Translations under genes and position numbers: made by a program
From: an uncultured Eubacteriales bacterium
GTDB taxonomy: Bacteria; Bacillota; Clostridia; Christensenellales; Borkfalkiaceae
NCBI GenBank assembly: GCA_902797515.1
Contig: CADBSX010000061.1
Coordinates: forward strand, 1 to 6,145
DNA: 6,145 nt
Direction of reading: 5' to 3'
Shown: piece after piece, positions 1 to 4,968 of the stretch
Layout: each line of letters opens with the position of its first letter
Position numbering within the stretch: position 1 is the first letter of the stretch
Notes under the pieces: model-generated
What the model saw: the letters and a program-made list of their open reading frames with translations, nothing else
What the model was told of the DNA's origin: nothing
The model's database searches: none

Positions 1-77
1 GACGGAAATAATCGAAGAAGTACGATATTTATAAAACTTTTTCAAGAGACGTTTTTAAGGTTTGGAAACGAGTTCTT

Positions 78-145
78 CAAGGCTCGCGAGTTTTTTTCGA
101 GCGATTTTTCTTAACGGTCAGAAGCGAGCAAGACAAGGCTCGCGA
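78..145 (+). repeat. 12-base direct repeat CAAGGCTCGCGA, two copies
   Basis: CAAGGCTCGCGA occurs at 78-89 and again at 134-145, a period of 56 bases. Each copy is followed within a few bases by a T tract (91-97 and 149-153). In each case GCTCG or GCTCGC is one arm of a hairpin, so the unit may be a duplicated terminator. The related string GGGGCTCGC begins a palindromic repeat copy at 4872, which hints at a shared origin. Confidence 0.45.
82..109 (+). terminator. Weak terminator-like hairpin
   Basis: GCTCG (82-86) can pair with CGAGC (98-102) around an 11-base loop that is itself T-rich, followed by GA and five T (105-109). The stem is short and the loop long, so this is a weak candidate. 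It would act on transcripts entering from the left edge. Confidence 0.3.
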
Positions 146-153
146 CTGTTTTT
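119..153 (+). terminator. Candidate rho-independent terminator
   Basis: GCGAGC (124-129) pairs with GCTCGC (138-143) around an 8-base loop. CAG (119-121) and CTG (146-148) can extend the helix across a 2x2 internal loop, and five T follow immediately (149-153). A GC-rich stem followed by a U tract is the form of an intrinsic terminator. It points rightward, so it would serve a plus-strand gene ending before or at the left edge. Confidence 0.5.
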
Positions 154-192
154 GAAAGGGGGCGACCTTCTCGGTCGCAGGAATTTCAAAAA
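149..192. terminator. Hairpin between convergent transcripts
   Basis: GCGACC (162-167) pairs with GGTCGC (173-178) around a 5-base loop. After a purine-rich interior loop, TTTTTGAAA (149-157) pairs perfectly with TTTCAAAAA (184-192). It lies about 60 bases beyond the stop of the minus-strand gene and is the best candidate for its 3' end. On that strand the stem is followed by CCCC and then TTTC rather than a clean U tract, so efficient termination is uncertain. Confidence 0.35.
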
Positions 193-194
193 CC

Positions 195-225
195 GAGCAG
201 AAACGCAGTATTGCGACGCTTATCA
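195..225 (+). repeat. Degenerate copy of the palindromic repeat
   Basis: The segment GCAGAAACGCAG then TATTGCGA and, two changes later, TTAT matches the core of the two copies after pyrR (4811-4922) at about four bases in five. The central hairpin CGCA-GTAT-TGCG is kept with a changed loop. The outer arms present in the pyrR-side copies are not recognisable here. Orientation is the same as in the other copies. Confidence 0.5.
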
Positions 226-250
226 CCGTTAAGAACGACGTTTATAAACC

Positions 251-1213
251 TTAAAAAATTTTCTTGCCCGTCTCCGCGTCCTGATACATCATCCAGAATC
301 CGTCGCCGCGCGGCGAAAAGGGCGACGACGGGATAAACGAACAGTAATCCGTAAGTTCCTTCGGCTTTTCGCCGTATTTCCCTCTCACGCCGTAACATAT
401 ATAGCGCGGTTTGCCGTTTTCGCTTAAAATGCCGACGACGTAATATTTATCGCCCTCGTAGTCTATCTTTATCCATCGGCTGTCGGCGACGTGACGGGAA
501 AGGCTCTTTTCTTCGGGGAATTTTCCGAAGAGATTATCGATCTTTCCCTTTGCCGCGCCGTAAAATCCGCGCGGGAAAGAGCCGTCGCCCGTTTGAAAGT
601 TTCCGCTCTCGATATAAGGCTCTTCTTCTTTTTCGCCGCCGCTATCCCGATCGTAAGCGCCGTTATCTTCATCGCCTGCAAATACGCTTTCCTTTCCATA
701 TTCCGCTTCCTCGTCCGTTTCTTTTTTTCCGTAATTTTCCGAAAACTCGTAATAGTTTTCCGTCGCCACCGCCTCGTCGTCGTAAACGGGAGATTCCGCG
801 CTCGCTTTACATCCCGCGCTTTCCGCCTCTTTTAAAGGCCGTTCTTCCGCCGAGGGAAAAGCCAGACTTTCAGCCTCTTTCAAGGTAATATCCGAAAAGG
901 GAAATCGCCCGAACGCGACTATTTTTCTTTCAGCCGCGGCGGCGACGGCTACGCCGCCCGCCGCCGCGGGATCGCTCACTTTAAACTCGCCGCCCGAAAG
1001 GTCTTTCAGAATACTTCTCTCAACGCCGCTTTCGCCGAAATAAATAAATTCGTAATTACCGCCTTTTAAGGGGGCGAGCCTTATAAGCGAAAGCGAAATA
1101 ACCGCCGCTTTGCCGTTTTTTTCCGCGCTCGCGACGCCTCTCACTTCCCCGCCGTCCGACGAAAAACCTTTAGCCGTTTCTTTTAAAAGCGCGACGCTTT
1201 TTTTAAAGGACAT
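251..1213 (-). CDS. Conserved hypothetical protein, acidic linker and C-terminal domain
   Basis: A 320-residue protein of unknown function. The ATG at 1213 is preceded by GAGGGA seven bases upstream, a good ribosome binding site. I see no signal peptide or membrane helix, so it is probably cytoplasmic. Three parts are visible. Residues 1-110 are a mixed, strand-rich region with an alanine-rich stretch (about 83-95). Residues 111-205 are a low-complexity acidic linker rich in Glu, Asp, Ser and Tyr, with LKEAES occurring twice (111-116 and 127-132). Residues about 225-320 form a compact domain dense in Tyr and Trp, with DSRWIKIDYEGDKYYVVG, then YICYGVRGKY and GDGFWMMYQDAETGK near the end. This C-terminal pattern resembles proteins I loosely recall from clostridial genomes, with no assigned role. 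The gene stands alone, divergent from the methionine operon. The reading frame is convincing; I assign no function. Confidence 0.85.
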   Translation of the reverse strand: MSFKKSVALLKETAKGFSSDGGEVRGVASAEKNGKAAVISLSLIRLAPLKGGNYEFIYFGESGVERSILKDLSGGEFKVSDPAAAGGVAVAAAAERKIVAFGRFPFSDITLKEAESLAFPSAEERPLKEAESAGCKASAESPVYDDEAVATENYYEFSENYGKKETDEEAEYGKESVFAGDEDNGAYDRDSGGEKEEEPYIESGNFQTGDGSFPRGFYGAAKGKIDNLFGKFPEEKSLSRHVADSRWIKIDYEGDKYYVVGILSENGKPRYICYGVRGKYGEKPKELTDYCSFIPSSPFSPRGDGFWMMYQDAETGKKIF

Positions 1214-1220
1214 AATTTAT

Positions 1221-1263
1221 TCCCTCGATATACATTATATATATGCTTTATCGCGTATTTTAA
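1221..1263 (-). promoter_or_regulatory. Probable promoter and RBS of the hypothetical gene
   Basis: On the minus strand a perfect TATAAT lies at 1239-1234, about 20 bases before the ATG. The best -35 match is TTAAAA (1263-1258, four of six consensus bases) at an 18-base spacing, so this half is weak. GAGGGA (1226-1221) is the ribosome binding site. The predicted leader would be only about 14 bases. The promoter lies back to back with the T-box promoter about 75 bases away. Confidence 0.45.
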
Positions 1264-1312
1264 AAACTTTTGGCGAAGTAAAAAAATTTTTGTAGAAATC
1301 CGTTAAAAAAGG

Positions 1313-1341
1313 TTGACAAATGAATAAATATATTGTAGAAT
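1313..1341 (+). promoter_or_regulatory. Sigma-A promoter of the T-box/metNIQ operon
   Basis: TTGACA (1313-1318, perfect -35) and TAGAAT (1336-1341, five of six) are separated by exactly 17 bases of AT-rich DNA. Transcription should start near 1348, about 15 bases before the first recognisable T-box stem. Expression is therefore probably constitutive at initiation and controlled later by the riboswitch. Confidence 0.85.
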
Positions 1342-1360
1342 ATATCAAAATTCAATAAAA

Positions 1361-1624
1361 CGCAATGAAGAGAAGAGTAATCCGACTACTTCGCGCAGAG
1401 AAACCCCGTTTCGGTGCAAGGGGCAAGAAGGACGCGGACGAACATGGTCTCGGAGCGGCGTCGGCGAAATAATTTAGTCGGCGACGGGATCGCCCGTTAA
1501 AGCGAGAGAGTATAAAGACGCGTGAAAGCGTTTCGTACTCGACGAGGTCGTTTTCCGCGAGGGAGCGGCGAAATAAGGTGGTATCACGGATATAAATCCG
1601 TCCTTATACGGGACGGATTTTTTT
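1361..1624 (+). promoter_or_regulatory. T-box riboswitch, specifier AUG (methionine)
   Basis: A tRNA-sensing leader that decides whether transcription continues into metNIQ. Stem I: GAGA (1370-1373) pairs with TCTC (1448-1451). The specifier loop has the loop-E strand AGTA (1376-1379) facing GAA (1440-1442), closed above by TCCG (1381-1384) with CGGA (1435-1438). One base after GAA, the usual register, the specifier is ATG at 1444-1446, followed by a purine. Reading directly after GAA would instead give CAT (His). The apical part has AGAGA near 1398 and CCCC/GGGG (1404-1407, 1420-1423) enclosing GGTGCAA. Further stems include ACGGG/CCCGT (1484-1497) and a stem III with GAGTA (1508-1512) against TACTC (1536-1540). 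The T-box consensus AAGGTGGTATCACGG is at 1575-1589. Antiterminator: AAGG (1575-1578)/CCTT (1602-1605) and ACGGAT (1586-1591)/ATCCGT (1596-1601), flanking a 7-base bulge with TGGT to bind the tRNA ACCA end. The downstream Met transporter supports the Met reading. Confidence 0.95.
1594..1624 (+). terminator. Intrinsic terminator of the T-box leader
   Basis: AAATCCGTCC (1594-1603) pairs perfectly with GGACGGATTT (1611-1620) around a 7-base loop, with an unbroken T run through 1624. Its 5' arm is the same sequence that forms the 3' side of the antiterminator, so the two folds exclude each other. The metN ribosome binding site begins only seven bases after the T run. Confidence 0.93.
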
Positions 1625-1640
1625 GTTATAAAGGTTAAAA

Positions 1641-2639
1641 ATGATAGAACTTAAAGGCGTAGAAAAAACTTATCCTTCCGCTTTCGGCGAAGTGACCGCT
1701 CTTAAAGATATAGATCTGACTATATCCGACGGGGACGTATTCGGCATAATCGGTCTTTCGGGCGCGGGAAAAAGCACTCTCGTAAGGTGCATAAACCTTC
1801 TCGAACAGCCGACGAAGGGAAAGATCCTCGTGGACGGCGAGGACCTCACGACCGTAAAACCGAAAAGACTTCGCGAGATACGGCGCAATATCGGCATGAT
1901 ATTTCAAGGTTTCAATCTGCTCGAACAAAGGACGGTCGAAAACAACGTCTTTTTCCCGCTCGAACTCGCGGGAGTAAAGAGAAAGGACGGGGAAAAACGC
2001 GTGAACGAACTCCTCGGAATAGTCGGGCTTTCGGACAGAAAAAAGGCTTATCCTTCACAACTTTCGGGCGGACAGAAACAGAGAGTGGCTATCGCGAGGG
2101 CTCTCGCGACGAGCCCGAAATACCTTCTCTGCGACGAGGCGACGAGCGCGCTCGATCCCGCGACCACTTCTTCTATTCTCGCCCTTTTAAAAAAGATAAA
2201 CGCGGAACTCGGCGTTACGGTGATAGTAATAACGCACGAAATGAAAGTTATAGAGAGCATCTGCACAAAAGTCGCCGTGATAGACAACAGTCGCATAGCC
2301 GAATGCGGCGAAGTTCCGGAAGTGTTCACCGATCCGAAGTCCGATATAGCGAAACAACTGATACTTCCCGACCTTATACGGTCGATGAAGTCCGAAAAGG
2401 GATATAAATTCAGGCTCGTTTTCAGCGGCGAAACGTCGGATACGCCCGTAATATCCGCCCTCGCCTTGGAAAAGGGCGTGGCGGTAAACATAGTTTACGC
2501 GGACACGAAGAACATAAACGGCAAAATTTACGGGCACCTCGTCTTTACTCTCGCGGGCGGAAAGGACGAATACGAAACGGTAAAGGAATTTCTTACCGAG
2601 AAAAAAATAAATTTCGCTACGGAGGGGGAAAATGAGTGA
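1641..2639 (+). CDS. metN: Methionine ABC importer, ATP-binding protein MetN
   Basis: The ATPase of the MetNIQ importer, acting on the cytoplasmic face of the membrane to power uptake of methionine. All ABC motifs are intact: Walker A GLSGAGKST (38-46), Q-loop Q89 in MIFQGFNLL, signature LSGGQ (141-145), Walker B YLLCDE (161-166) with catalytic E166, D-loop SALD (169-172) and switch H199. Residues about 255-327 form the C-terminal NIL domain, which in characterised MetN proteins binds methionine and inhibits transport when the cell is replete. Its presence separates MetN from generic amino acid ATPases. The length of 332 residues is typical of the family. The ATG is preceded by AAGG (1631-1634) at a 6-base spacing and is the first gene after the T-box terminator. 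The 3' end overlaps metI by 8 bases, suggesting translational coupling. Confidence 0.95.
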   Translation: MIELKGVEKTYPSAFGEVTALKDIDLTISDGDVFGIIGLSGAGKSTLVRCINLLEQPTKGKILVDGEDLTTVKPKRLREIRRNIGMIFQGFNLLEQRTVENNVFFPLELAGVKRKDGEKRVNELLGIVGLSDRKKAYPSQLSGGQKQRVAIARALATSPKYLLCDEATSALDPATTSSILALLKKINAELGVTVIVITHEMKVIESICTKVAVIDNSRIAECGEVPEVFTDPKSDIAKQLILPDLIRSMKSEKGYKFRLVFSGETSDTPVISALALEKGVAVNIVYADTKNINGKIYGHLVFTLAGGKDEYETVKEFLTEKKINFATEGENE

Positions 2640-3351
2640 ACTGTTAAGACAACTTATAAGCGACGGCACGCTCGTAAGAGGCGTATTCGAGACGCTTTAC
2701 ATGACCTTGCTTTCCACCGCGATAGCCTACGTTTTAGGGCTTCCGCTCGGAATACTTTTAAACGTCACCGACAAAAACGGGCTCAAACCGATAGGCTGGC
2801 TCAATAAAACGCTCGGTCTTATAGTAAACGTTTTGAGAAGTATCCCTTTCATAATACTTATGGTCGCAATGCTGCCCGTCGCGAAACTGATAGTCGGAAC
2901 GAGCCTCGGCAACAAGGCTATGATAGTGATGCTCGTGATTGCCGCCGCGCCGTATATAGCGCGCATGGTCGAATCCTCTTTAAAAGAGATCGACGGGGGC
3001 GTTATCGAGGCGGCGAGATCGATGGGCGCGAGCGACTTTCAGATAATAACGAAAGTCTTTCTGCCGGAAGCAAAGCCTTCTCTTATCGTCGGCGCGGTGA
3101 TATCGACGGTGACCGTGCTCGGCTATTCCGCGATGGCGGCGACGATAGGCGGAACGGGACTCGGTCAGATAGCCGTGGTTTACGGATATCAGAGATTCAA
3201 ACAGGATATAATCTGGATAAGCGTCGTTCTTATCGTCATTATCGTACAGGCGATCCAAGAGGCGGGAACGTACCTCGCGAGAAAGACGGACAGGCGCGTT
3301 CGTTCGGATAAAAAAATATCGAAAAACAAAAAATTCAGAAAAGGAGACTGA
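2632..3351 (+). CDS. metI: Methionine ABC importer, permease MetI
   Basis: The membrane channel of the methionine importer, working as a homodimer with two MetN subunits. About five hydrophobic helices are visible (near residues 20-44, 58-84, 94-112, 150-172 and 192-212). RSIPFIILM (69-77) and PYIARMVESS (107-116) are typical of MetI. The EAA coupling loop that docks onto MetN is EAARSMGASDF through LPEA (126-147). At 239 residues it is somewhat longer than the usual MetI of about 217. The surplus is a lysine/arginine-rich tail after about residue 216 (RKTDRRVRSDKK onward), likely cytoplasmic by the positive-inside rule. The ATG at 2632 has a very strong ribosome binding site, GGAGGGGG (2621-2628), and lies inside the end of metN in another frame. 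Confidence 0.95.
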   Translation: MSELLRQLISDGTLVRGVFETLYMTLLSTAIAYVLGLPLGILLNVTDKNGLKPIGWLNKTLGLIVNVLRSIPFIILMVAMLPVAKLIVGTSLGNKAMIVMLVIAAAPYIARMVESSLKEIDGGVIEAARSMGASDFQIITKVFLPEAKPSLIVGAVISTVTVLGYSAMAATIGGTGLGQIAVVYGYQRFKQDIIWISVVLIVIIVQAIQEAGTYLARKTDRRVRSDKKISKNKKFRKGD

Positions 3352-3356
3352 AAAAA

Positions 3357-4187
3357 ATGAAAAAACTCATCAAAACTCTTTTAACCGCCGCTCTCGCGGC
3401 AACGCTCGCCTTTTCTTTCGCTTCGTGCGGAAAAGGAAACGAAAAGACGATAACCGTCGGCGCGTCGTCCACGCCTCACGCGCAGATACTCGAACAGGTC
3501 AGGCAGGCTCTCAAAGACGAAGGATATACGCTCAATATCAGAATTATGGACGACTACGTAACGCCGAACACCGCCCTTGAAAACGGCGAACTCGACGCCA
3601 ACTATTTCCAGCACGAGCCCTATCTCGACGTGTTCAACGCCGAAAACGGAACGCATATCGTCACCGCCGAAAAGATACACTACGAGCCCCTCGGATTATA
3701 CGGCAAGAACGTCACCGATTACGCGGCGAACAAATCGGGAAAAACGATAATCATTCCGAGCGACGGCAGCAACTGCACGAGGGCTCTGTTCCTTCTTCAA
3801 CAGGAAGGTTTCATCACCTTAAAGGACGGCGTAAAGGCGTCCGACGCTCTTTCGGACAAGGATATAGCGGACAAAAACGGCAATACGATAACTCTTGCCG
3901 AGGCATCGACAATCCCCGCTCAATTCAAAGAGGCGGCGGCGGGAACTCTCGCGGTGATAAACGGCAACTACGCCCTCGGCGCGGGAATAAAAATAGCGGA
4001 CGCGCTCGCGACCGAAAGCGCGACGGGCGAGGCCGCCCGACTTTACGCGAATATAATCGCGGTAAAAAGCGGCAACGAAAATTCCGAAAAGACGAAAGCG
4101 CTTATAAAGGCGCTTAAAACGAAAGCCGTTTACGATTATATCGTCGCGACCTTCGGCGGCGCGGTACTTCCCTCTTTTACGGCGTAA
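3357..4187 (+). CDS. metQ: Methionine-binding lipoprotein MetQ
   Basis: The extracellular substrate-binding protein that hands methionine to MetI. The N-terminus is a lipoprotein signal: positively charged MKKLIK, a hydrophobic stretch, then lipobox FASC (21-24), so Cys24 should be lipidated and anchor the protein outside the membrane. The family opening TVGASSTPHAQILEQV starts near residue 33. ELDANYFQHEPYLD (78-91) supplies the aromatic residues and H86, R142 lies in SNCTRAL, and N202 in INGNYA; these match positions that bind methionine in known MetQ/NlpA proteins. The loop usually written NDPTN-x-x-R reads SDGSNCTR here. This may be a lineage variant and leaves the arginine intact. At 276 residues the length is normal. 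It starts 5 bases after metI, with AAGGAG at 3341-3346. Substrate D-/L-Met is inferred from family and T-box; close relatives can also bind derivatives. Confidence 0.93.
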   Translation: MKKLIKTLLTAALAATLAFSFASCGKGNEKTITVGASSTPHAQILEQVRQALKDEGYTLNIRIMDDYVTPNTALENGELDANYFQHEPYLDVFNAENGTHIVTAEKIHYEPLGLYGKNVTDYAANKSGKTIIIPSDGSNCTRALFLLQQEGFITLKDGVKASDALSDKDIADKNGNTITLAEASTIPAQFKEAAAGTLAVINGNYALGAGIKIADALATESATGEAARLYANIIAVKSGNENSEKTKALIKALKTKAVYDYIVATFGGAVLPSFTA

Positions 4188-4192
4188 AATCC

Positions 4193-4221
4193 TTGCAAAA
4201 TTATAAATAATGTGCTAAAAT
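4193..4221 (+). promoter_or_regulatory. Extended -10 promoter of pyrR
   Basis: TTGCAA (4193-4198) and TAAAAT (4216-4221) are 17 bases apart, and TG at 4213-4214 adds an extended -10. It begins six bases after the metQ stop. The expected transcription start is near 4228, inside the left arm of the following hairpin. The same architecture, with an identical -35, occurs on the minus strand at 5443-5471. Confidence 0.7.
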
Positions 4222-4268
4222 TAAAGCGGAAAGGGAAAATTCCTTTCCGCTTTAACGGAAAAAGGGAA
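4221..4268 (+). promoter_or_regulatory. pyrR leader hairpin with an alternative pairing over the RBS
   Basis: TTAAAGCGGAAAGG (4221-4234) is a perfect 14-base inverted match of 4242-4255 around a 7-base loop. There is no U tract after it, only AACGG, so it is a poor terminator for metQ. The right arm TTCCTTTCCG (4240-4249) can instead pair with the downstream CGGAAAAAGGG (4256-4266), which contains the only purine-rich ribosome binding site before the pyrR ATG. The two pairings exclude each other. A transcript starting near 4228 retains only seven pairs of the first hairpin. I see no PyrR binding-loop consensus (ARUCCNGNGAGGYU as I recall it) in this leader. Confidence 0.45.
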
Positions 4269-4802
4269 ATGAAATTCAAAACCGAACTCTTCGACGAAAA
4301 CGCGGTAAACCGCGCGCTCGCGAGGATATCTTACGAAATAATAGAAAGATCGGAAGATCTCGGAAACGCCGTTCTTATCGGCATACGGACGCGCGGCGTT
4401 CCGATAGCGGAGATAATACGCGACAACGTGTTTAAAAACGCGGGCGTTTCTCTGCCCCTTTACGCGCTCGACATTTCGCACTACCGCGACGACGATAAAC
4501 GCGAAGAGGTGGAAGTGGAAAATTCCCTCAAAAAAGAAGAGGTCGAAGGGAAAGACGTGATACTCGTGGACGACGTTCTGTTCACGGGAAGGACGACTCG
4601 CGCGGCGATAGACGCCGTTTTCGCGGCGGGACGGGCGAGCAGCATAAAACTCGCGGTGCTCGTTGACAGAGGACATCGGGAACTGCCGATAAGAGCCGAT
4701 TTCGTAGGAAAAAACGTTCCGTCGTCAATGAAGGAAAAGATCGTGGTTCAACTTTTCAAGACGGACGGCAAGACGGGCGTTTCGATATACGAAAAAGAAT
4801 AA
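4269..4802 (+). CDS. pyrR: Pyrimidine operon regulator PyrR
   Basis: PyrR binds UMP/UTP and then pyr mRNA leaders to promote attenuation; many family members also have uracil phosphoribosyltransferase activity. It is cytoplasmic. The 177-residue product follows the Bacillus-type PyrR over its whole length: GIRTRG (38-43), YRDD (72-75), the PRPP loop VILVDDVLFTGRT (97-109), then LVDRGHRELPIRAD (131-144) and VGKNVPSS (146-153). I chose the ATG at 4269 because it gives the normal family length. An upstream in-frame GTG at 4212 lies in the promoter -10 region and would add 19 basic residues translated from the leader hairpin. The ribosome binding site AAAGGG is unusually close (2 bases). No pyr gene follows, so the regulator is orphaned from its targets here. 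A bidirectional terminator lies about 120 bases downstream. Confidence 0.95.
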   Translation: MKFKTELFDENAVNRALARISYEIIERSEDLGNAVLIGIRTRGVPIAEIIRDNVFKNAGVSLPLYALDISHYRDDDKREEVEVENSLKKEEVEGKDVILVDDVLFTGRTTRAAIDAVFAAGRASSIKLAVLVDRGHRELPIRADFVGKNVPSSMKEKIVVQLFKTDGKTGVSIYEKE

Positions 4803-4808
4803 CACCTT

Positions 4809-4863
4809 CAGGGCTCGTAAAAACGCAGCATTGCGAAGTTTATACGACGCCTGCCGTTATATA
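4809..4863 (+). repeat. Palindromic repeat, copy A
   Basis: An imperfect long hairpin. CAGG (4809-4812) pairs with CCTG (4850-4853). TCGTAAAAAC (4815-4824) pairs with GTTTATACGA (4838-4847) with one mismatch. GCA pairs with TGC around the loop GCAT (4828-4831), leaving a GAA bulge. It starts seven bases after the pyrR stop and has no coding potential. Copy B follows at an offset of 62 bases with 6 mismatches and one indel over 51 positions. Confidence 0.7.
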
Positions 4864-4869
4864 ATAATC

Positions 4870-4922
4870 AAGGGGCTCGCAGAAACGACGCTTTGCGAAG
4901 TTTATACGACACCTGCCTTATA
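4870..4922 (+). repeat. Palindromic repeat, copy B
   Basis: Same orientation as copy A. AAGG (4870-4873) can pair with CCTT (4916-4919). TCGCAGAAAC (4877-4886) pairs with GTTTATACGA (4900-4909) at eight of ten positions. The changed centre still folds, as CGC-TTT-GCG with GA opposite AA beneath it. Sequence differs but hairpin character is kept, as expected for a REP- or MITE-like unit under structural constraint or of common palindromic origin. Confidence 0.65.
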
Positions 4923-4957
4923 AAAAACGGTCGCCGCTATATGCGGCGACCGTTTTT
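4923..4957. terminator. Strong bidirectional intrinsic terminator
   Basis: AAAAACGGTCGCCGC (4923-4937) pairs perfectly over 15 bases with 4943-4957 around the loop TATAT. A tracts on one side and T tracts on the other give a proper U-tailed hairpin on both strands. It can end pyrR transcripts from the left and transcripts of the minus-strand membrane protein gene from the right. Confidence 0.92.
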
Positions 4958-4968
4958 GTCGGCTGAAA

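Larger units (their letters stand above)
1..250. other. Gene-free left edge with hairpins and repeats
   Basis: No convincing gene lies here. On the plus strand, frame 2 is open only to a TAA at 32-34 and would give a ten-residue tail (TEIIEEVRYL), which might be the end of a gene outside the window but is too short to claim. The rest contains two plus-strand terminator-like hairpins, a third hairpin, a 12-base direct repeat, a spaced inverted repeat and a degenerate copy of the palindromic element found after pyrR; these are listed separately. The pattern fits an intergenic zone between a plus-strand gene ending near the left edge and the convergent minus-strand gene ending at 251. Confidence 0.5.
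52..257. repeat. Widely spaced inverted repeat, 12-base perfect core
   Basis: TTTTTAAGGTTT at 52-63 is the exact reverse complement of 246-257. The similarity continues imperfectly inward: AAACG then GTTCTT near 66-77 matches the complement of about 231-245. A second perfect inverted pair, TCTTAACGGT at 109-118 and its complement at 225-234, is nested inside. The right outer arm covers the stop codon of the minus-strand gene at 251. The arms could be the ends of a small decayed element, or two diverged copies of a 3'-end sequence facing each other. No ORF lies between them, so no transposase is implied. Confidence 0.45.

Noticed and set aside
2..34. Ten-codon plus-strand reading frame (TEIIEEVRYL, stop at 32-34) that might be the tail of an upstream gene
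   Set aside because: Too short to judge. Plus-strand terminator-like hairpins downstream fit the idea, but another frame is open as far and nothing decides between them.
491..888. Overlapping plus-strand frames rich in Arg, Phe and Ser opposite the unknown gene
   Set aside because: These are antisense shadows of an acidic, low-complexity coding stretch, with no ribosome binding site and composition unlike a real protein.
1443..1445. CAT (His) as the T-box specifier
   Set aside because: The usual register leaves one base between GAA and the specifier, giving ATG, and the operon is a methionine importer. It remains the main alternative.
1787..2407. 206-codon plus-strand frame inside metN
   Set aside because: A shifted frame of metN with charged, low-complexity composition. 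metN has every ABC motif intact.
4221..4255. Hairpin after metQ as a standard intrinsic terminator
   Set aside because: The stem is strong but is followed by AACGG rather than a U tract, and it overlaps the pyrR promoter and start site; a leader role fits better.
4212..4268. Upstream GTG start for pyrR adding 19 residues
   Set aside because: The GTG overlaps the -10 region of a good promoter, the extension is translated hairpin sequence, and the ATG at 4269 gives the normal PyrR length and N-terminus.
4809..4922. CRISPR array
   Set aside because: Only two diverged units with a gap of about 10 bases rather than uniform spacers, and no cas gene in the window.
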